The notes beneath the pieces were generated by a model that saw only the letters and a list, made by a program, of their open reading frames with translations, did not search any database and had not been told where the DNA came from. From Halomonas sp. NO4 (GTDB lineage: Bacteria; Pseudomonadota; Gammaproteobacteria; Pseudomonadales; Halomonadaceae): DNA of 64,000 nt. The position numbers and the translations under genes were made by a program. Positions 14,891 to 25,463 of this stretch are shown here, piece by piece. Each line of letters starts with the position of its first letter. Within the stretch, counting starts at the first letter, position 1. The stretch spans positions 186,001-250,000 of the forward strand of contig NZ_WHMA01000002.1 in NCBI RefSeq assembly GCF_010994375.1, read 5' to 3'.

Positions 14891-17578
14891 ATGCGTGAGC
14901 GGAAGGAGGGGCGCGGCAGGGTGGTGTGGTCGGCGGCGGATGGCGGTCGCTCGACGGCCGATCTCAGCCAGGAGCTGAAGCATTTCTACACCGCCGTGGA
15001 GCAGAGTCCGCTGGCCACGGCGATCACCGATCCCAGCGGGCGGCTGCTCTACGTCAATCGCCGCTTCATGGAGGTGACCGGCTACCGCCGTGAGGAGCTG
15101 ATCGGGCACACCTCGGCGTTGATCCAGTCCGGCAAGACGAGCGAGCGCACCTACCGCGAGCTGTGGGAGACCTTGCGGGCCGGGCGCGAGTGGCGCGGGG
15201 AGCTGCTAAATCGGCGCAAGAACGGCGAGGAGTACTGGGAGTACGAGCTGATCACGCCGATCTTCGACGAAGCGGGGGAGATCACCAGCTACGTCACCGT
15301 GAAGCAGGACATCACCGGGCGCAAGGAGCAGGAGGATCAGCTACGCCTGATGGCGACGGCCTTCGAGACCGGGCAGGCGACGCTGATCACCGATGCCGAG
15401 ATGCGCATCGAGCGCGTCAATCGCGCCTTTACCCAGATCACCGGTTACCGCGGCGATGAGGTGATCGGCCAGACGCCGCGCCTGTTCAAGTCGGGGCGCC
15501 ACGGCCCCGAGTTCTACGCCGCGCTGTGGGCCTCGCTGCAGCAGCAGGGCCACTGGCAGGGGGAGATCTGGAATCGCAACAAGCGCGGCGAGATCTACCC
15601 CGTGTGGCAGTCGATCACCGCCGTGCGGGGCGACCACGGCGAAGTGCGCCACTACGTGTCGGTGTTCCACGACATCGACGAGCGCAAGCGCCTCGAGCAG
15701 ACCCTGGCCCGGGAGGCGAGTCGCGATCACCTGACCGGTGCCGCCAACCGTCGCTCCTTCGATCGCGCCCTGATCAAGTCGATTCGCGCGGCGCGCCAGG
15801 ACGGCAGCGAGCTGGCCCTGATGCTGTTCGATATCGTTCATTTCAAGGCGGTCAACGACAACCACGGCCACGATGTCGGCGATGCCATCCTCCATGCGCT
15901 CACCGAGCTGGTGCAGCGGCGGCTGCGCAAGAGCGACCTGCTGGCACGCTGGGGCGGCGAGGAGTTCACCCTGCTGTTGCCGGAGACCTCCGCGCAGGGA
16001 GCCTGCCGGATCGCCGAACGCCTGCGCGCCGACGTGGCGGCGGCCGACATGCCGGGCCCCAGGGTCACCATCAGCATTGGCCTGACCACCCTGCAGCCCG
16101 GCGACACGGCGCGCGACATGCTCCTGCGTGCCGATCGGGCGCTCTACCGGGCCAAGCGCAGCGGGCGCAACTGCGTGGAGCGGCTGGATCGCGACTCCGC
16201 TCTGGCCGACAGCGCCAGCCGCACGGCATCGAACCTGGCGATCCTGCCACCGCTGGGCGCGGCGGCGCGCTATATCGACGAGTATCGCGGGGCTTCCCAG
16301 CGCTCGCGCCTGATCCATCGCCTGGAGCAGGCGCTGGATCAGGCGCGCCGGCGCGAGGGGCGGCTGCTGGTGTGCGCGCTGGATGTCGACCACTTCAAGA
16401 CGCTCAACGAGCGGCTCGGACAGCCGGTGGCGGATCGCTTGATCCTGTTGCTGGTGCAGCGCCTCAATCGCCAGCTGGGGCGTGAGGATCTCATCGTGCG
16501 TACCGGCGGCGACGAATTCGTGCTGCTGATTCACGATTCGGAAGGCGACGGCATCGCCGAGCAACTGCTGACGCAGATCCGCCGGCCCTTCGTGCTGGGC
16601 AAGCGTACGACGAGCATCACCGCAAGCCTCGGCATGGCGCTCTTTCCCCCCGATGATCGCGAAGCCGACATGCTGCTGCGCCATGCCCAGCAGGCCATGT
16701 TCCGCGCCAAGCAGAGCGGCCGCAATACCGTCAGCCGCTTCGATGCGGGCCAGGACCGGCGCCTGCAGCACTGCCTGAGCCAGCGCCGCCGCGTGGAGCA
16801 GGCCATTGCCGAAAACGAGCTACGCGTGCATTACCAGCCGCAGATCGACATGTCGACCTCGGCCGTGGTGGGCTTCGAGGCCCTGGTGCGCTGGCAGCAC
16901 CCCGAGCGGGGGCTGTTGGCACCGGCGGAATTCCTGCCGCTGATCGAAGGCTCCTGGCTGGAACAGGCGCTGGGCGAGTGGGTGCTCAAGGCGGTGCTGG
17001 ACCAACTCGGCTGCTGGACGCGGGAAGGCCGGGAACTGCCGGTCAGTGTCAACATCAGCCCGAGCCACCTGCTCGCACCGGACTTCGCCACCCGCCTGGA
17101 CGGCCTGCTCGCCACCAAGCCGGGCGTGTCGCCCTCGCGGCTCAAGCTGGAGGTGGTGGAGACCGCTGCCATGCGCGACATCGCCGCCGCCCTGGAGGTG
17201 ATCTCGCGTTGTCAGGCGATGGGCGTACAGGTCGCCATCGACGATTTCGGCACCGGCTTCTCGTCGCTGACCTACCTGCGTCAGCTGCCGGTCGACCTGA
17301 TCAAGGTGGACAAGAGCTTCGTGAGCGACATGCTCAGCGACACCGACGACCGCGCCATGGTCGAGAGCGTGATCTACATGGCCAGGCGCTTCGACCGCGA
17401 GCTGCTCGCCGAGGGAGTGGAAAGCCTCGGTCACGCCTCGGCACTGCTGGGGCTAGGATGCCGGCTCGCCCAGGGCTACGGGATCGCCCGCCCCATGCCG
17501 GCGGAAACCCTCGCCGACTGGCTCGAGGCATGGCCCGCGCGGCGCGAATGGCAGGAGCTGGAGCCCGCGCCCGCGTAG
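14891..17578 (+). CDS. PAS-PAS-GGDEF-GGDEF-EAL cyclic-di-GMP enzyme
   Basis: 895 residues from ATG 14891, with GGGGAGG upstream. Two PAS domains (about 30-145 and 155-270) are followed by two GGDEF domains. The first has GGEEF at about 355 and an RxxD inhibitory site (RKSD) five residues before it. The second has GGDEF at about 538 with no RxxD. The EAL domain (from about 645) keeps EALVRW, the VNIS Asn, DDFGTGFSS, IKVDKSF and EGVES, so phosphodiesterase activity is likely intact. The aspartate pair of the first GGDEF reads DIVHFK rather than DIDHFK, but the metal-binding first Asp remains. No transmembrane segment; cytoplasmic sensor, ligand unknown. Confidence 0.92.
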   Translation: MRERKEGRGRVVWSAADGGRSTADLSQELKHFYTAVEQSPLATAITDPSGRLLYVNRRFMEVTGYRREELIGHTSALIQSGKTSERTYRELWETLRAGREWRGELLNRRKNGEEYWEYELITPIFDEAGEITSYVTVKQDITGRKEQEDQLRLMATAFETGQATLITDAEMRIERVNRAFTQITGYRGDEVIGQTPRLFKSGRHGPEFYAALWASLQQQGHWQGEIWNRNKRGEIYPVWQSITAVRGDHGEVRHYVSVFHDIDERKRLEQTLAREASRDHLTGAANRRSFDRALIKSIRAARQDGSELALMLFDIVHFKAVNDNHGHDVGDAILHALTELVQRRLRKSDLLARWGGEEFTLLLPETSAQGACRIAERLRADVAAADMPGPRVTISIGLTTLQPGDTARDMLLRADRALYRAKRSGRNCVERLDRDSALADSASRTASNLAILPPLGAAARYIDEYRGASQRSRLIHRLEQALDQARRREGRLLVCALDVDHFKTLNERLGQPVADRLILLLVQRLNRQLGREDLIVRTGGDEFVLLIHDSEGDGIAEQLLTQIRRPFVLGKRTTSITASLGMALFPPDDREADMLLRHAQQAMFRAKQSGRNTVSRFDAGQDRRLQHCLSQRRRVEQAIAENELRVHYQPQIDMSTSAVVGFEALVRWQHPERGLLAPAEFLPLIEGSWLEQALGEWVLKAVLDQLGCWTREGRELPVSVNISPSHLLAPDFATRLDGLLATKPGVSPSRLKLEVVETAAMRDIAAALEVISRCQAMGVQVAIDDFGTGFSSLTYLRQLPVDLIKVDKSFVSDMLSDTDDRAMVESVIYMARRFDRELLAEGVESLGHASALLGLGCRLAQGYGIARPMPAETLADWLEAWPARREWQELEPAPA

Positions 17579-17656
17579 TGCGTGGGTAGGTAGTACGCGC
17601 GGGGGCCGTCGAGCGGAACCCATATGGAACCCAGTCGCGTTTTTGCTAGGCACAAC

Positions 17657-17695
17657 GAAAAACCGCCACCCGGAATGACCCGAAGCGGCGGTTTT
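17657..17695. terminator. Terminator between the c-di-GMP gene and tRNA-Pro (usable on both strands)
   Basis: AACCGCC (17661-17667) pairs with GGCGGTT (17687-17693); internal CCCGG and CCCGAA extend the hairpin. T-tracts are present on both strands (AAAAA before, TTTT after), so it can serve the minus-strand tRNA and the converging plus-strand gene. Confidence 0.7.
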
Positions 17696-17706
17696 GTCGG
17701 CATTTC

Positions 17707-17783
17707 TGGTCGGAGCGACAGGATTCGAACCTGCGACCTTTGCAACCCCATTGCAACGCGCTACCAAGCTGCGCCACGCTCCG
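17707..17783 (-). tRNA. tRNA-Pro (anticodon GGG)
   Basis: 77 nt including an encoded CCA. On the minus strand the acceptor CGGAGCG pairs with CGCTCCG; D-arm GCGC-AGCTTGGTA-GCGC; anticodon stem TTGCA/TGCAA with loop ATGGGGT, anticodon GGG; T-loop GTTCGAATCC. Reads CCC/CCU proline codons. Confidence 0.93.
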
Positions 17784-17931
17784 ACTCTGGTTGTTTTCGA
17801 GCGACGACCCTGGCGGGTGCTGCCCGAGAACGAGGCGTATACTAGCGCCTCCGCCGGCAAATGAAAAGCCCCTGGGGCGTATTGTCTTCAAGGCATTGCG
17901 TTTTTTTTGCCGGCTCCGGTGACAGGGGCCG

Positions 17932-18039
17932 GGGCTATCGCAGTTATTTTGTGGGAGGGAGCTTCAGCTCGCGAAGCAGCGCGGAGCGCTGCCAAAAGGG
18001 CGCCTGCGGCGCCTTCGCCCGGCAAAGCCGGCCTCCCAC
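17932..18039. repeat. Dispersed intergenic repeat, copy 2
   Basis: Same element as 11057-11182: starts GGGCTATCGCAGTTATTTTG, contains GTGGGAGG and closes with CCTCCCAC. It lies just upstream of the LrgA-like gene, with 60 nt between the repeat and the start codon. Confidence 0.8.
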
Positions 18040-18100
18040 CATGCAGCCTGCAGAACAGATTCACGCCAAAGTGGGAAGAACCAAAGAAAGGAGCGTTGTC

Positions 18101-18463
18101 ATGCCGTTGATCATGGGAATGAGTGTCTTGCTGGCCTGCCAGTTTGCCGGTGAACTGCTGGCAAGGGGCCTGGAGCTGCCGATTCCGGGGCCGGTGCTCG
18201 GCATGGTGATCCTGCTGGCGGGGCTGGTGATACGCGGCAAGGTGCCCTCGAGCCTGCGGCTGACGGGGGAGGGGCTGCTGCGCTACCTGACGCTGCTGTT
18301 CGTGCCCGCTGGGGTGGGGCTGATGGTCCACGCGCGGCTGATCGGCATGGATCTGCTGCCCATTGCGGTGACCTTGGTTGTGTCGACGGCGTTGACGCTG
18401 GCGGTCACCGGCTGGGCGCTGGAGCGCCTGCAGCGTCGGCAGGGCCCGGGGAGCGGCGCATGA
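18101..18463 (+). CDS. LrgA/CidA-family holin-like membrane protein
   Basis: 120 residues from ATG 18101 with AAAGGAG upstream. Four membrane helices; the LPIPGPVLGMVILLAGL motif and the FVPAGVGLM motif are hallmarks of the family. LrgA/CidA proteins are linked to murein hydrolase export control, and LrgAB/YxaKC systems to pyruvate transport. The stop overlaps the lrgB-like start (ATGA). Confidence 0.9.
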   Translation: MPLIMGMSVLLACQFAGELLARGLELPIPGPVLGMVILLAGLVIRGKVPSSLRLTGEGLLRYLTLLFVPAGVGLMVHARLIGMDLLPIAVTLVVSTALTLAVTGWALERLQRRQGPGSGA

Positions 18464-19191
18464 ACGTAGTGCCGCTGGACCAGCTCTGGGTCTATCTCTC
18501 CGGCCATCCGCTGCTGTCGCTGCTGGTGACCCTGTTGGCCTTCGTGGTGGCGGTGCGCATCAACCGGGCCTTGGGCGGGACGCCGCTGGTGCATCCGGTG
18601 ACCCTGGCCATTGCGCTGCTGATCGGCTTTCTGCTGTTGGCGGATATCGAGTACGCCACCTATTTCGAAGGGGCGCAGTTCATCCACTTTCTGCTGGGGC
18701 CGGCCACCGTGGCGCTGGCCATTCCCCTCTACGACCATCGCGAGCGAGTGCGGCGACTGCTGTGGCCGCTGCTGCTCGCCTGTGGCGTCGGCATCGTCAC
18801 GGCCGTGGGCTCCACCCTGGGCCTGGCGATGCTGATGGGGGCGCAGCCGGAAACGCTGCTGACCCTGGCGCCTCGTTCGGTGACCTCGCCCATCGCCATG
18901 GGGATCGCGGAGCAGATCGGCGGCATTCCATCGCTGGCCGCCGGCCTGGTGCTGCTGACCGGTTCCATCGGCTGTGCGCTGGGGCCGGGCCTGTTCCGGC
19001 TGCTGGGCATTCGCGACCAGGCGGTGCAGGGCTTCACTCTGGGGCTTGCCGCGCATGGTTTCGGTACGGCCCACGCCTTCGCGCGCATCGGCGCGGTGGC
19101 GGGCGCTTTCTCGGGGCTGGCCATGGGCCTGACGGGGCTGCTCACGGCGTTCCTGCTGCCGCTGATCGTCAAGGTGTTCGGGCTGGGATAA
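18460..19191 (+). CDS. LrgB-family membrane protein
   Basis: 243 residues, about seven or eight membrane segments. The family blocks FLLGPATVALAIPLY, LAPRSVTSPIAMGIAEQIGG and FTLGLAAHGFGTAHAF are all present. It is the obligate partner of the LrgA-like protein encoded just upstream; the pair is inferred to act as an inner-membrane transporter or holin-like complex. Confidence 0.92.
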   Translation: MNVVPLDQLWVYLSGHPLLSLLVTLLAFVVAVRINRALGGTPLVHPVTLAIALLIGFLLLADIEYATYFEGAQFIHFLLGPATVALAIPLYDHRERVRRLLWPLLLACGVGIVTAVGSTLGLAMLMGAQPETLLTLAPRSVTSPIAMGIAEQIGGIPSLAAGLVLLTGSIGCALGPGLFRLLGIRDQAVQGFTLGLAAHGFGTAHAFARIGAVAGAFSGLAMGLTGLLTAFLLPLIVKVFGLG

Positions 19192-19248
19192 GGCGGGTTG
19201 CCCCGGGGCGAGGGCGCGACGGCGTCTGTGGAGCCGCCGCGCATGGCG

Positions 19249-19605
19249 TCAAATCTCTTCCCAGATGCGGCGACGGAATTCGTTGGGCATCTCGGCGACC
19301 TTCTTCATGCGCTCCATGTGATGGTCGCTGATCTCGTTGGCAATGCTGCGATAGCACTCTCCCATCTTCTCGGGATCGCCGCCATGGGTGTCGTAGCACT
19401 CGGCGAGCCTTTGGCTGGCGTCGGCCATCGCCTTCAGGAAATTGGCTTCCTGCTCCATGACTTCGGAAACGCTCTGCATCCACGCCAGCTGAAGGCGCGT
19501 CATGGGGTTGGCGTTCTGCATCCATTGTTGAGCCCACCACTCCATCATCTGGCTTGGCATCTCCATGCTGGGAGTGCTGTTGGAATCGGGTTTGCGTTCG
19601 CTCAT
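19249..19605 (-). CDS. Hypothetical helical protein, phasin-like in composition
   Basis: 118 residues starting MSERKPDSNSTPSMEMPSQM. Amphipathic helices rich in Met, Gln, Trp and Glu (MEWWAQQWMQNANP, EQEANFLKAMADASQRLAE). Composition and size recall phasins and PhaE-type polyhydroxyalkanoate proteins, which would suit a PHB-storing halophile, but no decisive motif was seen. Convergent with lrgB. Confidence 0.5.
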   Translation of the reverse strand: MSERKPDSNSTPSMEMPSQMMEWWAQQWMQNANPMTRLQLAWMQSVSEVMEQEANFLKAMADASQRLAECYDTHGGDPEKMGECYRSIANEISDHHMERMKKVAEMPNEFRRRIWEEI

Positions 19606-19802
19606 CGTTGGCTCCTGTGCCTCCTCATTATGCGAGTGGCAGAGAGGGTGAAGGGACTCTCACCAGCAGTATAGGACAGGCCCTGTGGTGAGCTCGTTCC
19701 GCGCACGCTGAGACAGTTGACACCCATCAATCAACGTGTCGATTTCGCCAGCCGGATGGGCCTGTGGCATGCTGCCAAGGTGGCTGGCTCAGGGAGTAGG
19801 AC

Positions 19803-19976
19803 ATGTGGGGCGTGATCAAGTCGGTACTGGCCGCCTTCTTCGGCGTGCAGAAGGAGGGACAGCGTCGCCAGGATTTCGAGCAGGGCAGGCCGGTGCCTTT
19901 CCTCGTCGCGGGGGTGTTGATGGCGCTTGTGCTGGTGGGCCTGGTTGCCCTGGTGGCGGTGCTCGCGTCACGTTGA
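19803..19976 (+). CDS. DUF2970 small membrane protein
   Basis: 57 residues. WGVIKSVLAAFFGVQKEGQR, then GRPVPFLVAGVLMALVLVGL with one or two membrane helices. DUF2970 proteins regularly accompany cytochrome c oxidase genes in gammaproteobacteria; here it lies about 190 nt upstream of coxB. Function unknown; an assembly or stability role is inferred from linkage. Confidence 0.8.
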   Translation: MWGVIKSVLAAFFGVQKEGQRRQDFEQGRPVPFLVAGVLMALVLVGLVALVAVLASR

Positions 19977-20165
19977 GTCGCCCTGAGCGCCGAGCGTTGA
20001 CAGGCGCGTTGGTCAGGAGCCTGGCTAGCGGACCGCTCTTACCGGTATCTCTCTATACTCGATGCAGCAGCGACTAATGTTCTTGTTGACGATATCGATA
20101 GAACCCCTCGTTCCCTGACGATGGTGAGTCGCTGACGAAGACAATGACAAGATCAGGAGGCGTCG

Positions 20166-21290
20166 ATGCGCACTCTGCTCGTCTTGCTGGCAGGGGGAGG
20201 ACTCCTTGCGGGCTCGCTACAGACGGCTCTGGCCAACGGCTGGAACATGCCCGTGGGCGTCACCGAGCTCAGCGGCGAGATCTACTCCCTGCACATGATC
20301 ATCTTCTGGATCTGCGTGGCGATCGGGGTGGTTGTGTTCGGGGTGATGTTCTATTCGCTGTTTCGCTTTCGCCGCTCCAAGGGAGCCAAGGCGGCCAACT
20401 TCCACGAGAACACTCTGGTGGAGGTGATCTGGACGGCAATTCCGCTGCTGATTCTCGTCGGCATGGCGGTGCCCGCCACCGCCACCCTCAAGAAGATGTA
20501 CGACGCCTCCGACGCCGACCTGGACGTCATGATCATCGGGCAGCAGTGGCGCTGGCGCTACGACTACCTGGGTGAAGGCGTTGCCATGACCTCGAACCTG
20601 GCAACGCCGCGCACCCAGATCCGCGGCGACGAGCCCATCGACGCCAGTGCCAACTACCTGCTGGAAGTCGACGAGCCGCTGGTGTTGCCGGTCGGGCAGA
20701 AGGTGCGCTTCCTGTTCACCTCCGACGACGTCATCCACTCCTGGTGGGTCCCGGAACTGGCCATCAAGCAGGACACCGTGCCCGGGTTCATCAACGAGAA
20801 CTGGGTGCGTATAGACGAGCCGGGGATCTACCGCGGGCAGTGCGCCGAGCTGTGCGGCGTCGACCACGCCTTCATGCCCATCGTGGTGCGTGCCGTGGAA
20901 GAAGAAGAGTTCGAGGCCTGGCTGGCCAGCCGCCGTGAAGCGGCCGAGGAGGAGGCCATGGGCATCGATCGCGAATGGCAAATGAGCGAGCTGATGGAAC
21001 GCGGCGAGCAGGTGTATGGTTCGGTGTGCGTCTCCTGTCACCAGCAGGAGGGCACCGGCAATCCCCCGGCTTTCCCGGCCCTGGCCGGCAACGAGCAGCT
21101 GCTCAGTGATGCCGATTGGCACACCAGCACCGTCATCAACGGGGTCTCGGGGGCGGCCATGCCGGCCTTCCGCAACACGCTCAACCCGGTTGAGATCGCC
21201 GCCGTGGTGACCTACACCCGCAATGCCTGGGGCAATGACACCGGTGACAGCGTACAGCCGTCGGAAGTCGCCGAGCGGCTTTCCGACTAG
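20166..21290 (+). CDS. coxB: Cytochrome c oxidase subunit II with fused cytochrome c domain (caa3 type)
   Basis: 374 residues from ATG 20166, AGGAGG upstream. Signal peptide (cleavage near ALA-NGW), two membrane helices (about 40-62 and 82-102), then the CuA domain with the binding loop CAELCGVDHAFM at about 226-237. A C-terminal extension carries a haem c site CVSCH at about 288-292 with a candidate axial Met in AAMPAF. The subunit accepts electrons from cytochrome c and passes them via CuA to haem a in subunit I. Confidence 0.95.
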   Translation: MRTLLVLLAGGGLLAGSLQTALANGWNMPVGVTELSGEIYSLHMIIFWICVAIGVVVFGVMFYSLFRFRRSKGAKAANFHENTLVEVIWTAIPLLILVGMAVPATATLKKMYDASDADLDVMIIGQQWRWRYDYLGEGVAMTSNLATPRTQIRGDEPIDASANYLLEVDEPLVLPVGQKVRFLFTSDDVIHSWWVPELAIKQDTVPGFINENWVRIDEPGIYRGQCAELCGVDHAFMPIVVRAVEEEEFEAWLASRREAAEEEAMGIDREWQMSELMERGEQVYGSVCVSCHQQEGTGNPPAFPALAGNEQLLSDADWHTSTVINGVSGAAMPAFRNTLNPVEIAAVVTYTRNAWGNDTGDSVQPSEVAERLSD

Positions 21291-21347
21291 GCGGACGCGC
21301 TCGTCCTTTCCGTTGCTCTATCGTGACCGATGACAGGGAGATTTTCG

Positions 21348-22979
<1,632 letters not shown>

Positions 22980-23010
22980 GGGCATTGCGTGATCGACGAG
23001 GGAGGTTCGC

Positions 23011-23607
23011 ATGACAAGCTCGGATCCGCATCGCGACAACCGGGCCGGGGTACGCCGCACGGTGTGGCGCAGCGTGGCGGCACTGGCGGGCATGTTCGCC
23101 TTCGCCTTCGCCCTGGTGCCGCTCTACGACGTCTTCTGCCAGGTGACGGGGCTCAACGGCAAGGTCAACAACAGCGCCCAGGCCGTGATGCACGACGGGG
23201 TGGACGAGTCGCGCCTGGTCACGGTGCAGTTCATCACGCGCAGCGGTTCGGGCTTGCCCTGGCAGTTGGAGGTCGAGACGCGCCAGATGCGCGTGCATCC
23301 CGGCCAGCCCACCGAGGTGAGCTTCACCTTCGACAACCAGGGCGACGAGGAGAGCTGGGGGCGGGCGGTACCCAGCGTCTCGCCGTCGCAGGCGTCGCAG
23401 CACCTACGCAAGATCAGCTGCTTCTGCTTCGACGAGCAGCGCCTCGAGGCCGGCGAGCGGCGCGACATTCCGCTGGTCTTCCAGCTCTCGCGGGATCTGC
23501 CGCCCGACGTCAAGACCGTGACCCTGGTCTACACCCTCTACCCGGTGGAGGCTCGTAACGCGCCGCAGCAGGCGAGTGCCGTGACCCTGGAAGGAGAACA
23601 ATCATGA
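23011..23607 (+). CDS. ctaG: Cytochrome c oxidase assembly protein CtaG/Cox11 (CuB insertion)
   Basis: 198 residues. One N-terminal membrane helix (RSVAALAGMFAFAFALVPLY) anchors a periplasmic immunoglobulin-like domain with the copper motif CFCFDEQ and the upstream VPSVSPSQASQHLRKISC block. Cox11 delivers copper to the CuB site of subunit I. The stop overlaps the coxC start by 4 nt. Confidence 0.94.
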   Translation: MTSSDPHRDNRAGVRRTVWRSVAALAGMFAFAFALVPLYDVFCQVTGLNGKVNNSAQAVMHDGVDESRLVTVQFITRSGSGLPWQLEVETRQMRVHPGQPTEVSFTFDNQGDEESWGRAVPSVSPSQASQHLRKISCFCFDEQRLEAGERRDIPLVFQLSRDLPPDVKTVTLVYTLYPVEARNAPQQASAVTLEGEQS

Positions 23608-24461
23608 GTGGCAGCTATTACGTACCGGCGAGCAGCAAGTGGCCGGCGCTCGGTTCGCTGGCGGTAGGCGTGATGATGATCGGCTCGGGCATGCTGCTGG
23701 TGCACGGGTCGGGCGGGCCGGTCATGGCGATCGGACTGGCGGCGGTGCTCGCGGTGATGGCGCTGTGGTTCCGCGACGTGGTGCGGGAGTCCCGTCACGG
23801 GCTCTACGACAGCCAGATGGACCGCTCCTTCCGCTGGGGCATGGGCTGGTTCATCTTTTCGGAGGTGATGTTCTTCGCTGCCTTCTTCGGGACGCTCTTC
23901 TATGTGCGTACCTTCGCCGTGCCCTGGCTGGGCGGCGAGGGAGAGAAGGGACTTGCCGCCCTGCTGTGGCCGGAGTTCACGGCCCACTGGCCGCTGCTCA
24001 ACCCGCCGGGCGAGGGCATCACCGGCCCCCGGGAAGTGCTCAGCCCCTGGCAGCTGCCGCTGGTCAATACCCTGATCCTCGTCGCTTCGAGCATCACCCT
24101 GACGGTGGCGCACGAGGCGCTCAAGGAGGGGTATCGTCACACCTGTCGCAACTGGCTGGCCGGCACGGTGCTGCTCGGGCTCTGCTTCATCCTGATCCAG
24201 GGCGTGGAGTACTACGAGGCCTATGCGCACTACGGCATCACCCTGGATGCCGGCATATACGGTGCCACCTTCTTCATCCTGACCGGCTTCCACGGGCTGC
24301 ACGTGATCATCGGCACCGTGATCCTGGCCGTCATGCTGATGCGAGTCCATCGTGGCCATTTCTCCGAGGAGAGCCATTTCGGCTTCGAGGCCGCAGCCTG
24401 GTACTGGCATTTCGTCGATGTGGTCTGGGTGGGGCTGTTCCTCTTCGTGTATGTATTCTAG
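23604..24461 (+). CDS. coxC: Cytochrome c oxidase subunit III
   Basis: 285 residues, seven membrane helices. Signature segments: FIFSEVMFFAAFFGTLFYVR, TLILVASSITLTVAHEALK, FFILTGFHGLHVIIGT and YWHFVDVVWVGLF. It stabilises the catalytic core. Last gene of the coxB-coxA-ctaG-coxC run. Confidence 0.96.
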   Translation: MSGSYYVPASSKWPALGSLAVGVMMIGSGMLLVHGSGGPVMAIGLAAVLAVMALWFRDVVRESRHGLYDSQMDRSFRWGMGWFIFSEVMFFAAFFGTLFYVRTFAVPWLGGEGEKGLAALLWPEFTAHWPLLNPPGEGITGPREVLSPWQLPLVNTLILVASSITLTVAHEALKEGYRHTCRNWLAGTVLLGLCFILIQGVEYYEAYAHYGITLDAGIYGATFFILTGFHGLHVIIGTVILAVMLMRVHRGHFSEESHFGFEAAAWYWHFVDVVWVGLFLFVYVF

Positions 24462-24466
24462 GCACG

Positions 24467-24480
24467 GGCCCGCAAGGGCC
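24467..24480. terminator. Short hairpin between convergent coxC and the DUF2909 gene
   Basis: GGCCC-GCAA-GGGCC, 5-bp stem closed by a GNRA loop, just after the coxC stop and before the end of the minus-strand gene. No long T-tract, so termination is uncertain. Confidence 0.3.
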
Positions 24481-24481
24481 T

Positions 24482-24676
24482 TCAATCGCCCAGCCCGCCG
24501 AGGAAAAAGCCGTAGAGCAGCAGCGCCAGCAGCAGCACGGTCAGGGCAATACGGATCTTCAGCGACAGCAGCAGGCGACGGGAGTGGGTGTCATCGCGCA
24601 GCAGGAAGCCGGCTCCGGCGGCCATGCTGGCGATGATGGCCACAAAGACAATGGCGATCAGGGTCTTCAGCAGCAT
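24482..24676 (-). CDS. DUF2909 twin-helix membrane protein
   Basis: 64 residues: membrane helices at about 4-26 and 38-60 separated by a basic loop RDDTHSRRLLLSLKIR. DUF2909 proteins are found opposite SURF1 in cox clusters of gammaproteobacteria, as here. The start codon overlaps the SURF1 start on the other strand, so both must be read from closely facing signals. Confidence 0.75.
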   Translation of the reverse strand: MLLKTLIAIVFVAIIASMAAGAGFLLRDDTHSRRLLLSLKIRIALTVLLLALLLYGFFLGGLGD

Positions 24677-25463
24677 GACACACTCCGTCAGGGATCGGTG
24701 GTCGGGGGAGGTTCAGGCGCCATCGAGTCGCCGTGCCGGCTGGCGACTGTGGCTCTGGTGCGCGCTGTGGTCGCTGCTGGTGGCGCTCGGGCTTTTTCTT
24801 GGACTATGGCAGTGGGAGCGTGCCGCCGACAAGCGCGACTATCTGGCCCGCCTGGCGGCTGCGCCGCATCTCGAGGCGCCAGAGCAGACGCCGCCCGAAG
24901 GAAGCCGCCTCACCCTGCGGGGCGAGTTCCTCACCGAGCACACCCTGTTTCTGGACAATCGCACCCGGGATGGCCGTCTGGGCGTTGCGGCCCTGACCCC
25001 GCTTCGCGGGGAGGACGGGCGACTCTGGCTCGTCCAGCGCGGCTTCCTGGCCACTGGGCCCGACCGCGAGACGCCGGAGGTTTCGACACCCGCTGGCCCG
25101 GTGGTGGTCGAGGGGCGCTGGCAAGCGGCTGGCGACAGCGCGCCTCTCTTCGGCCTCAATCGCGAGGGGCAGCGACTGCAACGCATCGACCTGGCGGCGT
25201 GGTCGGAATTGTCGGGCTTCGCGCATGCCGGATGGGTGCACCAGGAGGCTGGCTCCGGTGCGTTGAAACCCTGGTGGGAACCCAGTGTGATGCCGCCCAG
25301 CCGCCATGTCGGCTATGCCGTACAGTGGTGGGGGCTGGCACTGGCGGCGTTGGCGGTGATGTTCCTGGGCGGCCGTCGCCTGCTTGCCGAACGTCCATCG
25401 GCGCGCCTGGGGCGCCAGTCACGCACCCATGACCCGGAGGAGCTGCCATGCCGCAGCCGTTGA
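24675..25463 (+). CDS. SURF1-family cytochrome oxidase assembly protein
   Basis: About 262 residues from ATG 24675; the start is uncertain because no clear ribosome site precedes it. N-terminal helix WCALWSLLVALGLFLGLWQWERA, the FLDNRTRDGRLGVAALTPL segment, the GRLWLVQRGFL strand and a C-terminal helix preceded by HVGYAVQWWGLALAAL all match SURF1. It helps insert haem a into subunit I. Overlaps the next gene by 16 nt. Confidence 0.9.
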   Translation: MTHSVRDRWSGEVQAPSSRRAGWRLWLWCALWSLLVALGLFLGLWQWERAADKRDYLARLAAAPHLEAPEQTPPEGSRLTLRGEFLTEHTLFLDNRTRDGRLGVAALTPLRGEDGRLWLVQRGFLATGPDRETPEVSTPAGPVVVEGRWQAAGDSAPLFGLNREGQRLQRIDLAAWSELSGFAHAGWVHQEAGSGALKPWWEPSVMPPSRHVGYAVQWWGLALAALAVMFLGGRRLLAERPSARLGRQSRTHDPEELPCRSR

